A DNA stretch of 7,347 nucleotides, taken from an uncultured Wenzhouxiangella sp. Lineage in GTDB: Bacteria; Pseudomonadota; Gammaproteobacteria; Xanthomonadales; Wenzhouxiangellaceae. Below the pieces are notes generated by a model that made no database searches, had not been told where the DNA came from, and saw only the letters and a list, made by a program, of their open reading frames with translations. A program made the translations under genes and the position numbers. This document shows, in pieces, positions 6,053 to 7,347 of the stretch. Every line of letters begins with the position of its first letter. Position 1 is the stretch's first letter. Location of the stretch: assembly GCA_937876395.1 (NCBI GenBank), contig CALEIM010000191.1, forward strand, positions 1-7,347, in the 5' to 3' direction.

Positions 6053-7347
6053 TCAGCCGCGGAAGAAGCGGATGCTCAGACCACCAACCATCAGCATCAT
6101 CAGGGTCAGGACGATCAGACCCCATTTCTGCATGGTCGGAACCGGCAGGGGCTCCCACTCGGAGACGCCGCAGCCCAGTTCCCAGGTGGCATCGATATCA
6201 CCGGAGCAAACCAGCGCGCCGCCGAACGTATCACCGTCTTCAGCGTCGGCAGGCAGGGTGCACTGGACGGAGAAGTCCAGCGAGCCGCCGGGCTCAATCG
6301 TGCCAGCAATCGGGCTGGGTACGGTCGAGAACTCAGCGCCCGACACGGTGCAGCTTACTTCGCCAGGAGCCGAGCCGGTGTTGCTGAAGCTGCCGCCGCT
6401 GGTCAGGACGGTACCTTGCAGGCCGGTGCCCAGGTTGATGCTGCCAGGAGCCGGGGTCACGCTCACGTCCGGTGCAGAACCGGCTTCACCGGTGACAGCA
6501 ACCGAGGCGTTCGGGTTGGTATCAGCATCGCTGGTGAAGTCAACCGAAGCGCTGTAGCTGCCGTCAGAGCCGGCGTTGAACTCGACTACGACGTCGCAGC
6601 TTTCACCCGCAGCCAGATCGGTTCCGGTACAGCCGTCGGTCACAATCGTGAACTCGGTATCACCCGTCAGGCTGGCGGCGCTAATGTTCAGCGAGGAGCT
6701 GGCGCCACCGGTATTGGAAGCGGTAATAACATCGGTGACCGGCATACCGCCCAGGTCAACCGTGCCGAAATCAACGCTTGCCGGAGCGACTGACAGCTCG
6801 GAAAGCTCTTCGGGTGGGGTGTCAATTACTTCGATTTGCCCTTCAACTACGGTGACATCAGCGGCTGCAACACCTTCCACCTCAAAGTCTGTGACACTCA
6901 AGGTAATGACATCTCCAGGGACAGCGGAAGCACTGATAGTGTAGAGAATAACACCAATCGGATCGATATCCGGCATCGGATCAGTAAAGCTGGCCTGACC
7001 GACCCGTACGGTGTCCTCATCAGGACTATTTCTTATTACGCAATTTTGAATGGGCTGAGTAGGAGCGTTCTCTAAACACCGAGACACATCCACTCCAGAC
7101 ACCCCTTCTTCAATCTGAGACAGATCAACGGTAACATCCAGATGGTAGGTTCTGGCGACTCCATCACCTAGGTAGAAAATTTCAACTTCAACTTGCTGCC
7201 CTGGAAGACCGGCGGCATCTTTGACGCCGACAGTCTGCCCAAAGGCCAAACTCGCGACCGCCATCAGCAGCGGTTCCACCGGCACGCCTATGGAGGCGTA
7301 GGCCTTCAGCGCCAGCTCCAGGAAGATCTTGGGTCCGACGCTGCCAT
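6053..7347 (-). CDS. IPTL-CTERM surface protein with choice-of-anchor-D-type domain, 5' end not native
   Basis: A secreted, acidic, Gly/Ser/Thr-rich protein built of beta-sandwich modules. From the N-terminus: a signal-peptide-like end (LLMAVASLAFGQ, ~7232-7267), a cohesin-like region (~6820-7235; AAGLPGQQVEVEIFY), an ASPM/SPD-2/Hydin-like choice-of-anchor-D module (~6485-6800; VDFGTVDLGG, FTIVTDGCTG, AAGESCDVVVEF), a second Ig-like module (~6165-6470) with paired cysteines, then an IPTL-CTERM tail (~6056-6142): VPTMQKWGLIVLTLMML, further hydrophobic residues and a basic end RFFRG. IPTL-CTERM tails are sorting signals of the exosortase-like type found in some proteobacteria. The frame stays open past the GTG at 7283-7285 to the window edge, reading GPKIFLELALKAYASIGVP, which looks like a cytosolic protein and not a signal peptide. 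So the native MKK-type start is missing here. Own terminator at 5966-5991. Confidence 0.85.
   Translation of the reverse strand, partial: GSVGPKIFLELALKAYASIGVPVEPLLMAVASLAFGQTVGVKDAAGLPGQQVEVEIFYLGDGVARTYHLDVTVDLSQIEEGVSGVDVSRCLENAPTQPIQNCVIRNSPDEDTVRVGQASFTDPMPDIDPIGVILYTISASAVPGDVITLSVTDFEVEGVAAADVTVVEGQIEVIDTPPEELSELSVAPASVDFGTVDLGGMPVTDVITASNTGGASSSLNISAASLTGDTEFTIVTDGCTGTDLAAGESCDVVVEFNAGSDGSYSASVDFTSDADTNPNASVAVTGEAGSAPDVSVTPAPGSINLGTGLQGTVLTSGGSFSNTGSAPGEVSCTVSGAEFSTVPSPIAGTIEPGGSLDFSVQCTLPADAEDGDTFGGALVCSGDIDATWELGCGVSEWEPLPVPTMQKWGLIVLTLMMLMVGGLSIRFFRG
7265..7347 (-). other. Unrelated-looking coding sequence fused upstream of the IPTL-CTERM gene
   Basis: The 27 codons between the window edge and the signal-peptide core use G or C in nearly every third position and encode an amphipathic, soluble-protein-like sequence (GPKIFLELALKAYASIGVP then VEPLL). 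I do not recognise the family. It cannot serve as a signal peptide. The join to the exported protein is probably at the codons for PLLM (7262-7273). Confidence 0.45.

Noticed and set aside
5880..6557. Plus-strand frame of 225 codons through the terminator into the IPTL-CTERM gene
   Set aside because: It crosses a strong terminator and is low-complexity Ser/Pro sequence antisense to a clear surface protein.

Overview
The window looks like DNA from two kinds of organism joined together. Positions 1 to about 905 look actinobacterial: a tRNA 3' fragment, a terminator, an lsr2 nucleoid-protein gene on the minus strand, and the first ~30 codons of a TauE/SafE (TSUP) permease gene on the plus strand. 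From about 912 to the right end the content looks like a gammaproteobacterium, possibly of the Wenzhouxiangella/Chromatiales/Xanthomonadales type. This is an inference from the E. coli-type pncB, the M28 lipoprotein peptidase with a PA-like insert, the DesK/NarL-type two-component pair and an IPTL-CTERM surface protein. No sequence search was possible, so the taxonomy is provisional.

Layout. 53-76: 3' third of a tRNA whose 5' part is absent, an att-like remnant or a broken end. 83-122: bidirectional terminator. 235-567 (-): lsr2. 568-818: divergent intergenic region. 819-1721 (+): one open frame made of a TSUP N-terminus fused in frame to the C-terminal two thirds of nicotinate phosphoribosyltransferase (PncB), with the switch inside the shared residues VPLLAI (909-926). 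1716-1751: perfect 36-bp palindrome covering the pncB stop. 1883-2182 (+): small acidic protein of unknown function. 2215-3936 (-): secreted M28 metallopeptidase lipoprotein. 4017-4658 (-) and 4655-5842 (-): NarL-family response regulator and HisKA_3 sensor kinase, overlapping by ATGA, kinase first. 5966-5991: strong terminator. 6053 to the right edge (-): choice-of-anchor-D-type surface protein with an IPTL-CTERM sorting tail. The reading frame of this last gene runs off the window into coding sequence that does not look like its own signal peptide.

How the genes work together. The kinase and regulator form a clear two-gene signalling operon with an unknown stimulus. PncB, if whole, would salvage nicotinate into NAD. 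The peptidase and the IPTL-CTERM protein are exported envelope or surface proteins with separate transcription units. I see no defence system, CRISPR array, transposase or biosynthetic cluster. The most notable feature is the break pattern: a truncated tRNA at the left, a TSUP/PncB chimera at ~909-926 and a suspect N-terminus at ~7265. This fits chimeric assembly or illegitimate recombination better than a new functional system.
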